Origin: Virgibacillus oceani
GTDB taxonomy: Bacteria > Bacillota > Bacilli > Bacillales > Amphibacillaceae
Assembly: GCF_014638995.1 (NCBI RefSeq)
Contig: NZ_BMFR01000007.1
Coordinates: 111,003-175,002, forward strand
Reading direction: 5' to 3'
Length of the DNA stretch: 64,000 nt
A program made the translations under genes and the position numbers. Positions 26,925-35,285 of the stretch are shown here, one piece after another (position 1 is the stretch's first letter; each line of letters opens with the position of its first letter). The notes beneath the pieces are model-generated. The model did no database searches. It was not told the DNA's origin and was given only the letters and a program-made list of their open reading frames with translations.

Positions 26925-26962
26925 AAAAAACAAGCCATACAGGGACATGGCTTGTTTTTTTT
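26925..26962. terminator. Bidirectional terminator between tetR and the DUF378 gene
   Basis: AAAAAACAAGCCAT (26925-26938) pairs with ATGGCTTGTTTTTT (26947-26960); a T-run follows on both strands, serving the converging genes. Confidence 0.9.
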
Positions 26963-26980
26963 TGCTAATCATTATTACGT

Positions 26981-27268
26981 TTATTGATCACGATTTAAGT
27001 CAGAGAAGTCTGTTTCTTCTCCAAACTCGGTACCATAATTGACTCTTCCTGTATCGGTAACGTCATCCGTTTCGTCCATCGGTGCAAATAGCATGGTTAT
27101 GCAATATAATCCACTTAGTCCAACGAGAGCATAGATGATTCTTGCTAGAGCGCCGTCTTGACCGCCAAAAATGGCAGCGACTAGATCAAATTGGAAAAAT
27201 CCAATCAGCCCCCAATTTATAGCACCGATAATTACCAATGCAAGGGCAATTCGTTTTAATGTTTCCAT
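26981..27268 (-). CDS. DUF378 family small membrane protein (YuzA-like)
   Basis: 95 aa from the ATG at 27268 on the minus strand, preceded by GGAGGTG; the longer frame has no ribosome site. Two membrane spans (about 4-24 and 38-60) with the DUF378 signature RIALALVIIGAINWGLIGFF and ARIIYALVGLSGLY, followed by an acidic tail. The biochemical role of the family is unknown. Confidence 0.88.
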   Translation of the reverse strand: METLKRIALALVIIGAINWGLIGFFQFDLVAAIFGGQDGALARIIYALVGLSGLYCITMLFAPMDETDDVTDTGRVNYGTEFGEETDFSDLNRDQ

Positions 27269-27837
27269 TCTTTTCACCTCCATCTGGTTGTTTGAAAGGG
27301 TCTGTTTTGCAATGATGCGTTGATGTGCAACCAATTTAATGGTTTTTAACACGGAATGAGCTAGTCCAAAACCGATAATCGAGCAGGTATCATTGGATTT
27401 ATGTGTTTATTATTACGGAGTGCAAATCCGGTAGTTGTACGCTCTGTTCCTAAAACCACTGGGATCATTCCCTATTTTGCATGAATCTAAATAAACCCTC
27501 CCATAGTTGCTATGAATCAAACTTATCTTTTGCTAAAAATGATGTATTCATGCAATAAATATACATAATTTGAGTGGTCAGAAGAGAAATAGAAATTAAA
27601 CGTAATGATTTGGATGTTTACAGTTTTTAAGAGAATGAATCACAATAAAACTATACATTTGGATTTGCAATATGTCCTAATAACTGGCTATATAGGATTT
27701 GAAGTTAGGGATTTGCCCAGCTATTAAATTGACAAATTATGTGAAGATTGTATGGGGAGACAGGGATGTTGCAGGAGTGAAAGCTTGGTTAAAAGTCGTG
27801 ACATGCATGTTATTGCAGAAGATGTGAAGATTAGTAT
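27269..27837. other. 570-bp gap without recognisable genes
   Basis: Mostly A/T-rich sequence with no frame of coding character on either strand that I could recognise. A TTGACA-like hexamer occurs near 27729 but no gene follows. It adjoins the decayed cassette at 27838-28419, so it may be eroded flanking DNA. Confidence 0.4.
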
Positions 27838-28079
27838 TTACACTAGCTTCAGGTCGAACTCATAATACCACTTCCACCTTGAAAGATATATTATTTTCCC
27901 ATCTTGCTCTGCCTTTTTCCATCGTTCCCTGCATAGCTTATCAATAATGTTTTGTTCATCCTTATCCCTTTTTCGGGTACGGATTAACTTTTATTCCGTA
28001 TTATGGATTGTTCCTCTTCGGGCTTTTGTTTATCAATCCATTGGTTGAGGTCGTTGATGTGTATTTTTTTCAATTTCAT
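27838..28079 (-). pseudogene. Frameshifted small gene, partner of the DUF6429-like remnant
   Basis: From the ATG at 28079 (minus, after AAGAGGTG) the frame reads MKLKKIHINDLNQWIDKQKP then EEEQSIIRNKS and stops. A second frame continues directly with RTRKRDKDEQNIIDKLCRER then WKKAEQDGKIIYLSRWKWYY and EFDLKLV before the stop at 27838-27840. Together they give an 80-residue basic protein broken by one shift near 27980. I do not recognise the family. It is encoded just downstream of the DUF6429-like frame, suggesting a former two-gene unit. Confidence 0.55.
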
Positions 28080-28149
28080 CACCTCTTATAAAAGTTACCT
28101 TATAGTATAGCATGTTTTGGGTGAAAATAAGCCTTTCCCAATGGCTTGG

Positions 28150-28419
28150 TTATTTCAAATAGGTTTTTAAGCGTTTTTCCGCTTCTTTAATTCCATTTTC
28201 CGTTAAATAGACAGATTTGGATCGATTACTTCCTCTAATTAATTCCTCTTCCCTTAATTCATCTAAAATATCAAATGGATAGCCTTTCCAGCTTCTTCTC
28301 ATTCCTCCTGGCAAATCATCTTCTTTCCAAGATGTTAAGTAGAGTAATAATATGGTAAGATCTTTAATTTTTTCTTCCTTGAAACCAAAATCCTTTCCAT
28401 TTAGGTTTATATAACTAGA
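28150..28419 (-). pseudogene. DUF6429-like gene without a valid start
   Basis: On the minus strand the frame reads KIKDLTILLLYLTSWKEDDL then RRSWKGYPFDILDELREEEL and SKSVYLTENGIKEAEKRL before TAA at 28150-28152, a good match to my memory of the DUF6429 family (small winged-helix-like proteins). A stop lies just upstream (28420-28422) and no ATG, GTG or TTG is found before the conserved region, so the N-terminus has been lost or shifted. It may be non-functional. Confidence 0.6.
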
Positions 28420-28578
28420 CTATTAGCAACCACTTCATTAAGCAAGGGAATCTATCAAAAACGATCCTGTGAAATACAATTGTAATGTCCTTATAATAAT
28501 CATGTCATTTTAAGGTGATATACTGTTGACGTTATCATGCTAGGTTTAATTACATAAAAAAGGAAGCGGGGGAAAAAG

Positions 28579-29751
28579 TTGACGAAAAAATTAACTGCAA
28601 TTACCTTAGCCACTTCTCTAATCCTGGGAAGCTTTTATTTTAACAATTCTATCAGTCATGCAGAAACAAAACAGGACCTCAGAAATATTCAGGAACAGCG
28701 CAAAGATGTGAAGGAAGATCTATCAAAAGCGGATAAACAGGTTACAGACCTTATGTCCGAAATAGAAGACTTGAATAAAGAGATTGAACGTGTGAATCAG
28801 TCATTGCAAGAAAAGCAAGAAACGATTGAGGAAACAGAGCGGGATATTAAGAATTCGATAAAAGATATTAGAATTCTTCAGGATGAAATCAAAGAATTAG
28901 AAGCGGATATACAAAAACGCCAGGAAATATTAAAAGACCGTATTGCTTCCTATCAAAAGTCAGGCGGGTCCATGAGTTATTTGGAAGTTATATTCGGTGC
29001 ACAGAGCTTTAGTGATTTTATCAGCCGTGTTTCCTTAGTATCAACCATTACAGAGTCTGATGCTACCTTAATAGAAAATCTGAAAACCGACATACATAAA
29101 GTAGCAGAAAAGAAAAAGCTTGCTCTTGAAAAACTCAACGAATTAAACGAAATGAAGGCTAAGCAAGAGGAAACCTTGGCACAAATTAATGGGGAAAAAC
29201 GAAAGAACGAGCAGCATAGAGTATTATTAGAAAAGAAACAGCAAGCGTTAATTGCACTGATAGGGGAATTAAAAAGCGAGGATAAAAATCTTGCATCACT
29301 TGAAAAAGAGGTAAAACATAATATAGAAGCGCAAGCAGCGGAAAAAGCATTGCGAACTAAACGAGAAGCGGAAAGAAAAAGAAATGAAACGAAAGCGCGG
29401 TCCGTAAAAGAAGCAGTTGCAAAAGGAAATGAATCAGAGGAAAAAACGCAGGAAAATGATGACAAAAAGACATTTACCGTAACAGCGACTGCCTATACAT
29501 TGGAAAGTGCTGGAGGATCCGGTACGACCTACACAGGAATTGACCTTAAGGAAAATCCTAATGCAAAGGTAATCGCTGTTGATCCAAGTGTTATCCCGCT
29601 CGGTTCCATTGTACACGTTGAAGGGTATGGTTATGCAATAGCAGGCGATATCGGCAGTGCTATTAATGGAAATAAAATTGATGTTTACGTCCCAACCGAA
29701 CAGGCTGCAATGAAATGGGGAGTACGTACGGTTAAAGTGACGATTCAATAA
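28579..29751 (+). CDS. Secreted coiled-coil protein with C-terminal 3D domain
   Basis: 390 aa from a TTG after GCGGGGG. Signal peptide cleaved after SHA (about residue 29); long PcsB/EnvC-like coiled coil about residues 30-265, with the SYLEVIFGAQSFSDFISRVS hinge near 133-152; charged linker; 3D domain about residues 300-390 (VTATAYTLESAGGSGTTYTG, AVDPSVIPLGS, AGDIGSAINGNKIDVYVP), named for its three conserved Asp residues. 3D domains occur in lytic transglycosylase-type wall proteins such as YocH. Predicted to bind or cut peptidoglycan outside the cell, with the coiled coil docking to a division or wall complex. Confidence 0.88.
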   Translation: MTKKLTAITLATSLILGSFYFNNSISHAETKQDLRNIQEQRKDVKEDLSKADKQVTDLMSEIEDLNKEIERVNQSLQEKQETIEETERDIKNSIKDIRILQDEIKELEADIQKRQEILKDRIASYQKSGGSMSYLEVIFGAQSFSDFISRVSLVSTITESDATLIENLKTDIHKVAEKKKLALEKLNELNEMKAKQEETLAQINGEKRKNEQHRVLLEKKQQALIALIGELKSEDKNLASLEKEVKHNIEAQAAEKALRTKREAERKRNETKARSVKEAVAKGNESEEKTQENDDKKTFTVTATAYTLESAGGSGTTYTGIDLKENPNAKVIAVDPSVIPLGSIVHVEGYGYAIAGDIGSAINGNKIDVYVPTEQAAMKWGVRTVKVTIQ

Positions 29752-30078
29752 TAAGAATAGAACATGTACTGTGAATCTACTAAATCAGCAAAAATAGGCA
29801 ATAGTCCTGCGTGAATGGCTATAGTAACAGTAAAGCTGATTTTTGTTAATCTTTCGCAAACAATAAAAATAGAAAAAATGACTGTCAAATTGTATATCAG
29901 TTTGGTGGTCATTTTTTTGATGGTAATGGGATTTTCTAATAGCAACGAAAATAGGAACGGACACAAATAGTTCTTTTAAATTTACAGTTTTTAATTTCAA
30001 ATGGCTACGTTCAATTTATTGTTGGACTATTTTATTTTTATAACAAAAAAAGGATTTTGCAAAAAAATGTTTTAGTCA
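29752..30078. other. Gap with a terminator, otherwise empty
   Basis: Holds an imperfect hairpin (AAAAAATGACTGTCAAA at 29874-29890 with TTTGGTGGTCATTTTTTT near 29901-29918) that is a likely terminator for the 3D-domain gene. Two overlapping minus-strand frames across it are low-complexity and unlike known proteins. Nothing else supported. Confidence 0.55.
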
Positions 30079-30119
30079 AAAATATATCCGGACTAATTCG
30101 GTTAGTCCGGATATATTTT
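30079..30119. terminator. Perfect 18-bp stem terminator
   Basis: AAAATATATCCGGACTAA (30079-30096) pairs with TTAGTCCGGATATATTTT (30102-30119), 5-base loop. It has A/T ends on both sides so can act in both directions, and includes the stop codon of the small minus-strand frame at 30102. Confidence 0.85.
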
Positions 30120-30209
30120 CTCTAGTTCTTCCTGTTGGTCAACCGTCAATCCAAAAGTATGTAAAAATTCATCCTTCATTTCGACATAAATCTGCAAAAA
30201 TCCATTCAA
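30102..30209 (-). CDS. Possible 35-residue protein
   Basis: From a TTG at 30209 (minus), 12 bases after AAGGGAG, the frame reads LNGFLQIYVEMKDEFLHTFG then LTVDQQEELEKIYPD, a well-formed amphipathic, acidic peptide, and stops within the perfect terminator stem. A TATAAT-like box lies just upstream on that strand. The weak start and small size leave it uncertain; it could be the tail of a lost gene. Confidence 0.35.
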   Translation of the reverse strand: MNGFLQIYVEMKDEFLHTFGLTVDQQEELEKIYPD

Positions 30210-30266
30210 ATATTCCGTTGTCTCCCTTATAATAGAATAAAAGATGAGAATAGGAGATTGATAGTT

Positions 30267-31484
30267 ATGAGAAAAAATCGGCTCAAAATGTATACGTTTA
30301 TTGGAATTCTCCTATTAGGGATCGGAATACCGTTTACAATTCACGAAAGCAGTGGGGAAGAAGTACATATTGTAAAATTACATCCAACAAAAGAAACTAG
30401 TGTGGAAAAGATTGATATCTCGAAAAAGTTCCAGCGCTTTACATATGATTCTGGTCTTAATTTTGAATACCCGGATGCTGTAAGGGGAATTTACGTTACT
30501 GGTCCATCAGCTGGCGGAAGCAATTTTGACCGGCTTCTTAAGTTAGTTGAAAATACCGATCTAAATGCTATGGTAATCGACATTAAAGAAGACCATGGGA
30601 ACCTTACCATAAAGCCCGAAAAAGGGTCTCCATATGAGGATATTGCACTAAACTATATTAATGACCCTGGAAAAATGCTCAAGGTACTTGAAGAAAAAGG
30701 AATCTATCCAATTGCGAGAATTGTCGTATTTAAGGATTCTGTTTTAGCTAAGAAGCGCCCTGAGTTATCATTTATGGAAAATGGGAAAGTATGGACAAAT
30801 GGAAAAGGGGAAGCATTTGTCAGTCCATTTCAAAAAGAAGTCTGGAAATATAATGTGGAAATTGCAAAAAAGGCAGCAGCGTTAGGCTTTCAGGAGATTC
30901 AGTTTGATTATGTCCGTTTTCCTGAAGGATTTGAACGGTATGATAAAAAACTGGAATATAGCCAAGGTGACTATGCGAACGAGGAAATAAGCAATGTCCA
31001 AAGACGTGTTAAAGCTGTAACAGACTTTGTTGCCTATGCAAAAGAGGAGCTTGAGTCTTACGATGTCGATGTAGCTGTTGATATTTTTGGCTATGCGGCA
31101 ACCATTCCGGAAGCGCCGGGTATCGGGCAGAACTTTTCAAAAATATCCAGTAATGTTGATGTCATTTCTTCTATGATTTATCCAAGCCATTGGACATCTT
31201 ACTTTGGAATTGACTTCCCGGATAAAGAACCATATAAATTGGTCACGGAATATGCCAAGGTGGAAAATAACGTATTGAGTAAACTCGAAAACAAGCCTAC
31301 CTCAAGGCCATGGATTCAAGACTTTGAGGCACCCTGGTTATATGACGGGGAACCGACACAATATGGAAAAGAAGAGGTTGAAGCGCAAATAAAGGCGTTG
31401 AAGGAGAATGGCATAAACGAATTTTTAATTTGGAATGCCAGCAATGTATATTCGAAAAATGTTGATTATACGCCGATGGATTAA
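30267..31484 (+). CDS. Putative glycoside hydrolase, DUF4015/COG1306 family
   Basis: 405 aa from the ATG at 30267 (AGGAG 11 bases before). N-terminal signal or anchor (about residues 7-23), then a TIM-barrel-like domain from residue 73 opening with RGIYVTGPSAGG, followed by MVIDIKEDHGNL, EIQFDYVRFPEGF and SSMIYPSHW, and closing with WIQDFEAPWLY. Acidic residues in these strands are the likely catalytic pair. Predicted extracellular, acting on a wall or capsule glycan; no substrate is established for the family. Confidence 0.85.
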   Translation: MRKNRLKMYTFIGILLLGIGIPFTIHESSGEEVHIVKLHPTKETSVEKIDISKKFQRFTYDSGLNFEYPDAVRGIYVTGPSAGGSNFDRLLKLVENTDLNAMVIDIKEDHGNLTIKPEKGSPYEDIALNYINDPGKMLKVLEEKGIYPIARIVVFKDSVLAKKRPELSFMENGKVWTNGKGEAFVSPFQKEVWKYNVEIAKKAAALGFQEIQFDYVRFPEGFERYDKKLEYSQGDYANEEISNVQRRVKAVTDFVAYAKEELESYDVDVAVDIFGYAATIPEAPGIGQNFSKISSNVDVISSMIYPSHWTSYFGIDFPDKEPYKLVTEYAKVENNVLSKLENKPTSRPWIQDFEAPWLYDGEPTQYGKEEVEAQIKALKENGINEFLIWNASNVYSKNVDYTPMD

Positions 31485-31512
31485 AGTTGTACGGGAAAAA
31501 CCGAATGTGAAG

Positions 31513-31548
31513 AAACCGCATGAAATCAAATTTGATTTCATGCGGTTT
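31513..31548. terminator. 36-bp perfect palindrome, also a terminator
   Basis: AAACCGCATGAAATCAAA (31513-31530) is followed without a loop by its exact complement (31531-31548), then Ts. It ends the glycoside hydrolase transcript. The same core, CCGCATGAAATCAAATTTGA, recurs at 60468 inside a damaged cwlJ copy, so it also behaves as a dispersed repeat. Confidence 0.85.
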
Positions 31549-31624
31549 TTAAAACCCTGGTCCAATGATAGCTATTGAATGAATGATTTTACAATGCAAT
31601 TTTTTTACAGGTTCTAACGTATTT

Positions 31625-32488
31625 TTATTTTTTCCGGACAGGTATCCATACCTCACTATATGCGTAATCTCTCTTAGTTTTATTCATTTTAGTAAACGAA
31701 AAAGATGGTGCATGGATTAATTCATAATCGGAAGTAGGAAGCCATTCTGAATATGTTTTGGCCATCGTTTCTTGTAATGTTGCAGGGAATGGCCCCTCAT
31801 TTGGGAATATGGCCCACGTACAGGCAGCAACGGCTACTTTGTCTAATCGATCACTGACCTGATTATCAGTCGTTAAAACGCCTATCAAATGTGTTAAGTC
31901 CCCTTCTTCTTTTAGGAAATTGGCATCTGCCTCAAAAGAAGCATTGATAATTTCAAACGGCTCTATATTTTGAAGCGAATGCATTTCTACTTTTTGCTCG
32001 TCTGTTATACTTTCCGCAAGTTTTACAATTTCGTTATTAACTCCTTCAAACTGCATTGGAACACGTTTGCTGACACCCACTAAATTAAATGCTGATTTGT
32101 CTTCAATTCTAAATTCCATACTGATTCCTCCCTTAACGGTAATGATGAATGAAAGTCTGGGAAATGATTTACTAACACCGTGTTTGATTACATCTGATGG
32201 TAAAAATCCGCTCCATTTTTTAAATGCTCTTGTAAAACCATCCATTGACTGATAACCATATTTAAAAGCGACATCGGTTACTTTTTCTCCCTGTAATAAA
32301 TCCTTATTTGCTTCCGACAATTTTCTGTTTTTGATATATTCACTGAGTGTCAGTCCGGAAAGGTAAAAAAAGATCTTTCTAAAGTGGTAGTCAGATACCC
32401 CAGCATATTCGGAAATTGCTTCAAGAGATAGGTTTTCCGTTAATTGATCTTCAATATAGTCAATGACGTGATTAAGTTCGTGCAGCAT
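31625..32488 (-). CDS. AraC family regulator with GyrI-like ligand domain
   Basis: 287 aa. Residues 1-105 form a double helix-turn-helix AraC DNA-binding domain (LSLEAISEYAGVSDYHFRKI, KVTDVAFKYGYQSMDGFTRA). Residues 125-287 are an effector-binding/GyrI-like domain (MEFRIEDKSAFNLVGVSKRV to SEVWIPVRKK). Such proteins, like Rob and BltR-type sensors, detect small hydrophobic compounds. ATG after AGGAGG on the minus strand. No obvious target lies beside it; the 386-base upstream gap contains a repeat array. Confidence 0.9.
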   Translation of the reverse strand: MLHELNHVIDYIEDQLTENLSLEAISEYAGVSDYHFRKIFFYLSGLTLSEYIKNRKLSEANKDLLQGEKVTDVAFKYGYQSMDGFTRAFKKWSGFLPSDVIKHGVSKSFPRLSFIITVKGGISMEFRIEDKSAFNLVGVSKRVPMQFEGVNNEIVKLAESITDEQKVEMHSLQNIEPFEIINASFEADANFLKEEGDLTHLIGVLTTDNQVSDRLDKVAVAACTWAIFPNEGPFPATLQETMAKTYSEWLPTSDYELIHAPSFSFTKMNKTKRDYAYSEVWIPVRKK

Positions 32489-32611
32489 ATTTTTCCTCCT
32501 TTCATCTCACATTATAGCTAAGCAGATGAAACAGTACTCGACTATTTTAATACAAAAAATATCGGAAGCCAATTTGCTTCTGTTATGACGCACGTAGGTT
32601 TGGGAGAGGGT

Positions 32612-32724
32612 CGCTGATGAACTGGTCGAAATCGCTGATGATTTATTAAAATCCGCTGATCGATTTAATAAAAACACTTGAAAAAAAAGCGAAATCCGCT
32701 GATGAAACCTTTAAATGCGCTGAT
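32612..32724. repeat. Five CGCTGAT repeats on a 21-bp period
   Basis: The core CGCTGAT starts at 32612, 32633, 32654, 32697 and 32718; steps are 21, 21, 43 and 21 bases, so one copy near 32675 has decayed. Most copies extend to AAATCCGCTGATGA. Non-coding, between the AraC gene and yjbC. Confidence 0.75.
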
Positions 32725-32815
32725 CCTGCAACAGAAATGTCCCGCTTAAACAATTCTATTCATTAAAATGTATCATCAGGTTAAACTAAACGTGGAGCTT
32801 TTTCAAAAAGGCGAT

Positions 32816-32844
32816 TTAACAAATTGTGAATCTTTCGTTATAAT
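32816..32844 (+). promoter_or_regulatory. Sigma-A promoter of yjbC
   Basis: TTAACA (32816-32821), 17-base spacer, TATAAT (32839-32844), then AGGAGT before the ATG at 32875. Confidence 0.75.
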
Positions 32845-32874
32845 AGGGAGGACTACTAAAAAAGGAGTAGATCT

Positions 32875-33468
32875 ATGAATTGGTATGAAAAGCTAAACAA
32901 GTATTTTCCAGTGGAAGAAATGAAATCCAAAGAGCATATGGAAATGCTTCTAAAGGAAAAGGGAGACGTGTATTATAAGGATGAAGGTCCTTACCACGTT
33001 ATGATGTACGCTGAATTTGACACATTTATCTTTATAGATTATGTATATGTTTCAGCAAAATCAAGAGGACAAGGTATTGGTCATAAGCTGATCGAGAAGC
33101 TTAAACAGAGGAATAAACCCATTATTTTAGAAGTGGAACCTGTTGACTATGAGGACACGGATACAGAAAAAAGACTTCATTTTTATCAAAGAGAAGGCTT
33201 TACCCACGCACAGTCCATCGGTTATAATCGCCGGTCACTTGCTACAAATGAAGAAACTCCAATGGAAATTCTATATTGGTCTCCAAACGAAGATTCCGAA
33301 GATGCCATTTATGAAAAGATGAAAAAAATGTATGAAGATATTCACACGTATAAAGATGAAGAAATTTACGGGAAATCATATCAGCCAGTTGAAGAGGTTT
33401 TAAGTTATGATGAAGGCCGTGAATCGGATAATATTTTTGAAAGCTTAAGAGAACCTGAAAAAGCTTGA
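32875..33468 (+). CDS. yjbC: GNAT family acetyltransferase YjbC
   Basis: 197 aa. GNAT core with the acetyl-CoA loop RGQGIGHKLIEKL (about residues 64-76) and the strand IILEVEPVD, followed by an acidic C-terminal extension (after residue 135) that is not part of the catalytic fold. Position directly before spx is conserved with B. subtilis yjbC-spx. The substrate is unknown. ATG after AAAGGAG. Confidence 0.85.
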   Translation: MNWYEKLNKYFPVEEMKSKEHMEMLLKEKGDVYYKDEGPYHVMMYAEFDTFIFIDYVYVSAKSRGQGIGHKLIEKLKQRNKPIILEVEPVDYEDTDTEKRLHFYQREGFTHAQSIGYNRRSLATNEETPMEILYWSPNEDSEDAIYEKMKKMYEDIHTYKDEEIYGKSYQPVEEVLSYDEGRESDNIFESLREPEKA

Positions 33469-33474
33469 TGCTAA

Positions 33475-33503
33475 AAGCCCCTTGTGACCTTGGGCAGGGG
33501 GCA
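33475..33503 (+). terminator. Hairpin after yjbC
   Basis: AAAGCCCCTTG pairs with CAGGGGGC after a short loop, with a T-run a little downstream (about 33520). Partial termination before spx is likely. Confidence 0.5.
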
Positions 33504-33639
33504 GAGCATTAAATGAACTATTTTTTTTCAAATAAAGGGTTTAATTGAAAAAATTTAGGGGTATCTTAAACATAAATATTAACATTTCGTGAACATTTGA
33601 ATTTCAATTAACTTTTCATGGATACCCTCTACCTTTTGC

Positions 33640-33670
33640 TTGACAAATGTAGTATAATTATACATATACG
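33640..33670 (+). promoter_or_regulatory. Promoter region of spx
   Basis: TTGACA at 33640-33645 with CATATA 17 bases later, and an overlapping TATAAT at 33653-33658. In B. subtilis, spx also has several promoters, with PerR and YodB control; I could not identify those operators here with confidence. Confidence 0.5.
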
Positions 33671-33754
33671 GTTATTTAAACTTATTTTAAACTAATAAGT
33701 TTTTCAATGTTTATGAAATGACCCTACACTTATAGAAATGAGGAGTGAAGTTTC

Positions 33755-34150
33755 ATGGTAACACTTTATACCTCACCAAGTTGTACATCTTGCAGAAAGG
33801 CAAAAGCATGGCTTGAAGAACAGGAGATACCGTTCACTGAACGAAATATATTTCAGGAGCCGCTGTCGTTAGATGAGATCAAAGAGATATTGCGTATGAC
33901 GGAAGATGGAACTGATGAGATTATCTCGACCCGTTCTAAAGTATTTCAGAAATTAGACGTAAATATTGATCAATTGCCTTTAAAGGATTTGTTTAATTTA
34001 ATTCAGCAAAATCCTGGCTTATTACGCAGACCAATTATCCTTGATGAAAAACGTCTGCAGGTTGGATATAATGAAGACGAAATTCGTCGATTCCTACCTA
34101 GAACTGTGCGTACGTTTCAATTACGCGAAGCCCAACGCATGGTAAACTAA
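33755..34150 (+). CDS. spx: Global stress regulator Spx
   Basis: 131 aa, the standard Spx length. ArsC-like fold with redox switch CTSC (Cys10, Cys13), the RPI motif (around residue 92) and the ENDING region V-R-x-F-Q-L-R-E-A-Q. Spx binds the alpha C-terminal domain of RNA polymerase under disulfide stress to activate thioredoxin and thiol genes; it is degraded by ClpXP with the SpxH adaptor. Several thiol genes in this window (CcdA/TlpA, rhodaneses, SpxH-like) could be in its reach. Confidence 0.97.
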   Translation: MVTLYTSPSCTSCRKAKAWLEEQEIPFTERNIFQEPLSLDEIKEILRMTEDGTDEIISTRSKVFQKLDVNIDQLPLKDLFNLIQQNPGLLRRPIILDEKRLQVGYNEDEIRRFLPRTVRTFQLREAQRMVN

Positions 34151-34186
34151 GGTTTAAATAATGATGTAGAACTTTGATACAACAAT

Positions 34187-34222
34187 AAAACGCAGATCCT
34201 CCATGTTAAGGTCTGCGTTTTT
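34187..34222 (+). terminator. Terminator of spx
   Basis: AAAACGCAGATCCT (34187-34200) pairs with AGGTCTGCGTTTTT (34209-34222), one mismatch, T-run at the end. The remaining 260 bases to mecA hold only A/T-rich promoter-like sequence. Confidence 0.88.
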
Positions 34223-34485
34223 GCATTCATATTTTTTTATAAAAAAACCAAGATAGGTAATGACAAACGAAATAAATTGGGTTAAAATATTAAATTAATT
34301 ATTATAGGCATTTAAATTTTCAAAATGCTGCATTCTGTCATACAATGGCTATATAGATATAAATGAATGGTTAGCAATGTACCATCCAGGGAATAGAACT
34401 AATAAGAAGCATCAGTAATTGCAGCATAATTGAAGGTGAAGTTGTCTCTTCCACCTAACGAATATAGAGAAGGGAGAGAAATAGG

Positions 34486-35178
34486 ATGGATATTGAAAGA
34501 ATTAATGAAAACACAATAAAATTTTATATTTCTTATATCGATATTGAAGATCGCGGTTTTGGCAGGGAAGAAATCTGGTATAACCGTGAACGAAGCGAAC
34601 AATTATTCTGGCAAATGATGGAAGAAGTTAATTATAAAGAGGATTTTAGTGTCGAAGGTCCGTTATGGATTCAAGTGCAAGCATTGGAAAAAGGCTTAGA
34701 AATCCTTGTAACCAAGGCACAGGTATCCAAAAATGGCGAGAATATTGAAATCCCAACTGAGAATGGAAAAACGATCGACCTGTCAGTTGATGAAAAAATC
34801 GAAGGCATGTTAGATGATAAGTATGGTACCAGTGATGACAGTGAATATGCAGAAGCGGATGAGGAAGATGGCAATTTATCTTTAATCGTAAGCTTTAGCG
34901 ATTTTGAGGATGTCATTCAATTGAGCCATTATTTTCAAAACGTCAGTGCAGGCATTGAAGAAGATAGTCTATTCCATTACAGTAATGATTATTATCTCTA
35001 TATTGAATTTTCACAGGACATACTCGATGAGGATACCCAGGAAGACTTAATTAGTCAAATTCTTGAGTTCGGCAATGATACGGATATAACCATTCATTTT
35101 CTAGAGGAATATGGGAAAAAGGTGTTTGAAAATAACACATTTTCACAAGTCAAATCCATTTTCCCAGCGCAACTTTAA
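34486..35178 (+). CDS. mecA: ClpC adaptor MecA
   Basis: 230 aa. N-terminal substrate-binding domain (MDIERINENTIKFYISYIDI, residues 1-80), acidic linker about residues 100-130 (DDSEYAEADEED) and C-terminal ClpC-binding domain (about 135-230, IVSFSDFEDVIQLSHYF). MecA delivers ComK, ComS and other proteins to ClpCP. ATG after AGAAGGGAGAG. Conserved neighbours spx and coiA confirm it. Confidence 0.97.
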   Translation: MDIERINENTIKFYISYIDIEDRGFGREEIWYNRERSEQLFWQMMEEVNYKEDFSVEGPLWIQVQALEKGLEILVTKAQVSKNGENIEIPTENGKTIDLSVDEKIEGMLDDKYGTSDDSEYAEADEEDGNLSLIVSFSDFEDVIQLSHYFQNVSAGIEEDSLFHYSNDYYLYIEFSQDILDEDTQEDLISQILEFGNDTDITIHFLEEYGKKVFENNTFSQVKSIFPAQL

Positions 35179-35206
35179 GGCATCCATTGGGTGTCTTTTT
35201 TTGTTT
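35179..35206 (+). terminator. Short terminator after mecA
   Basis: GGCATCC pairs with GGGTGTC (two G-U pairs) around a 3-base loop and is followed by seven Ts. Confidence 0.65.
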
Positions 35207-35285
35207 ATAAAAAAATCTCCTCAAAATATGCAGGAATTTGTCAATCTGAGTCGAAAGAGTAAGTAAATGGAGGTGTTTAATATAG

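Noticed and set aside
28977..29465. 162-codon minus-strand frame in the coiled-coil gene
   Set aside because: Ser/Phe-rich antisense of Lys/Glu codons, a common artefact of coiled-coil genes.
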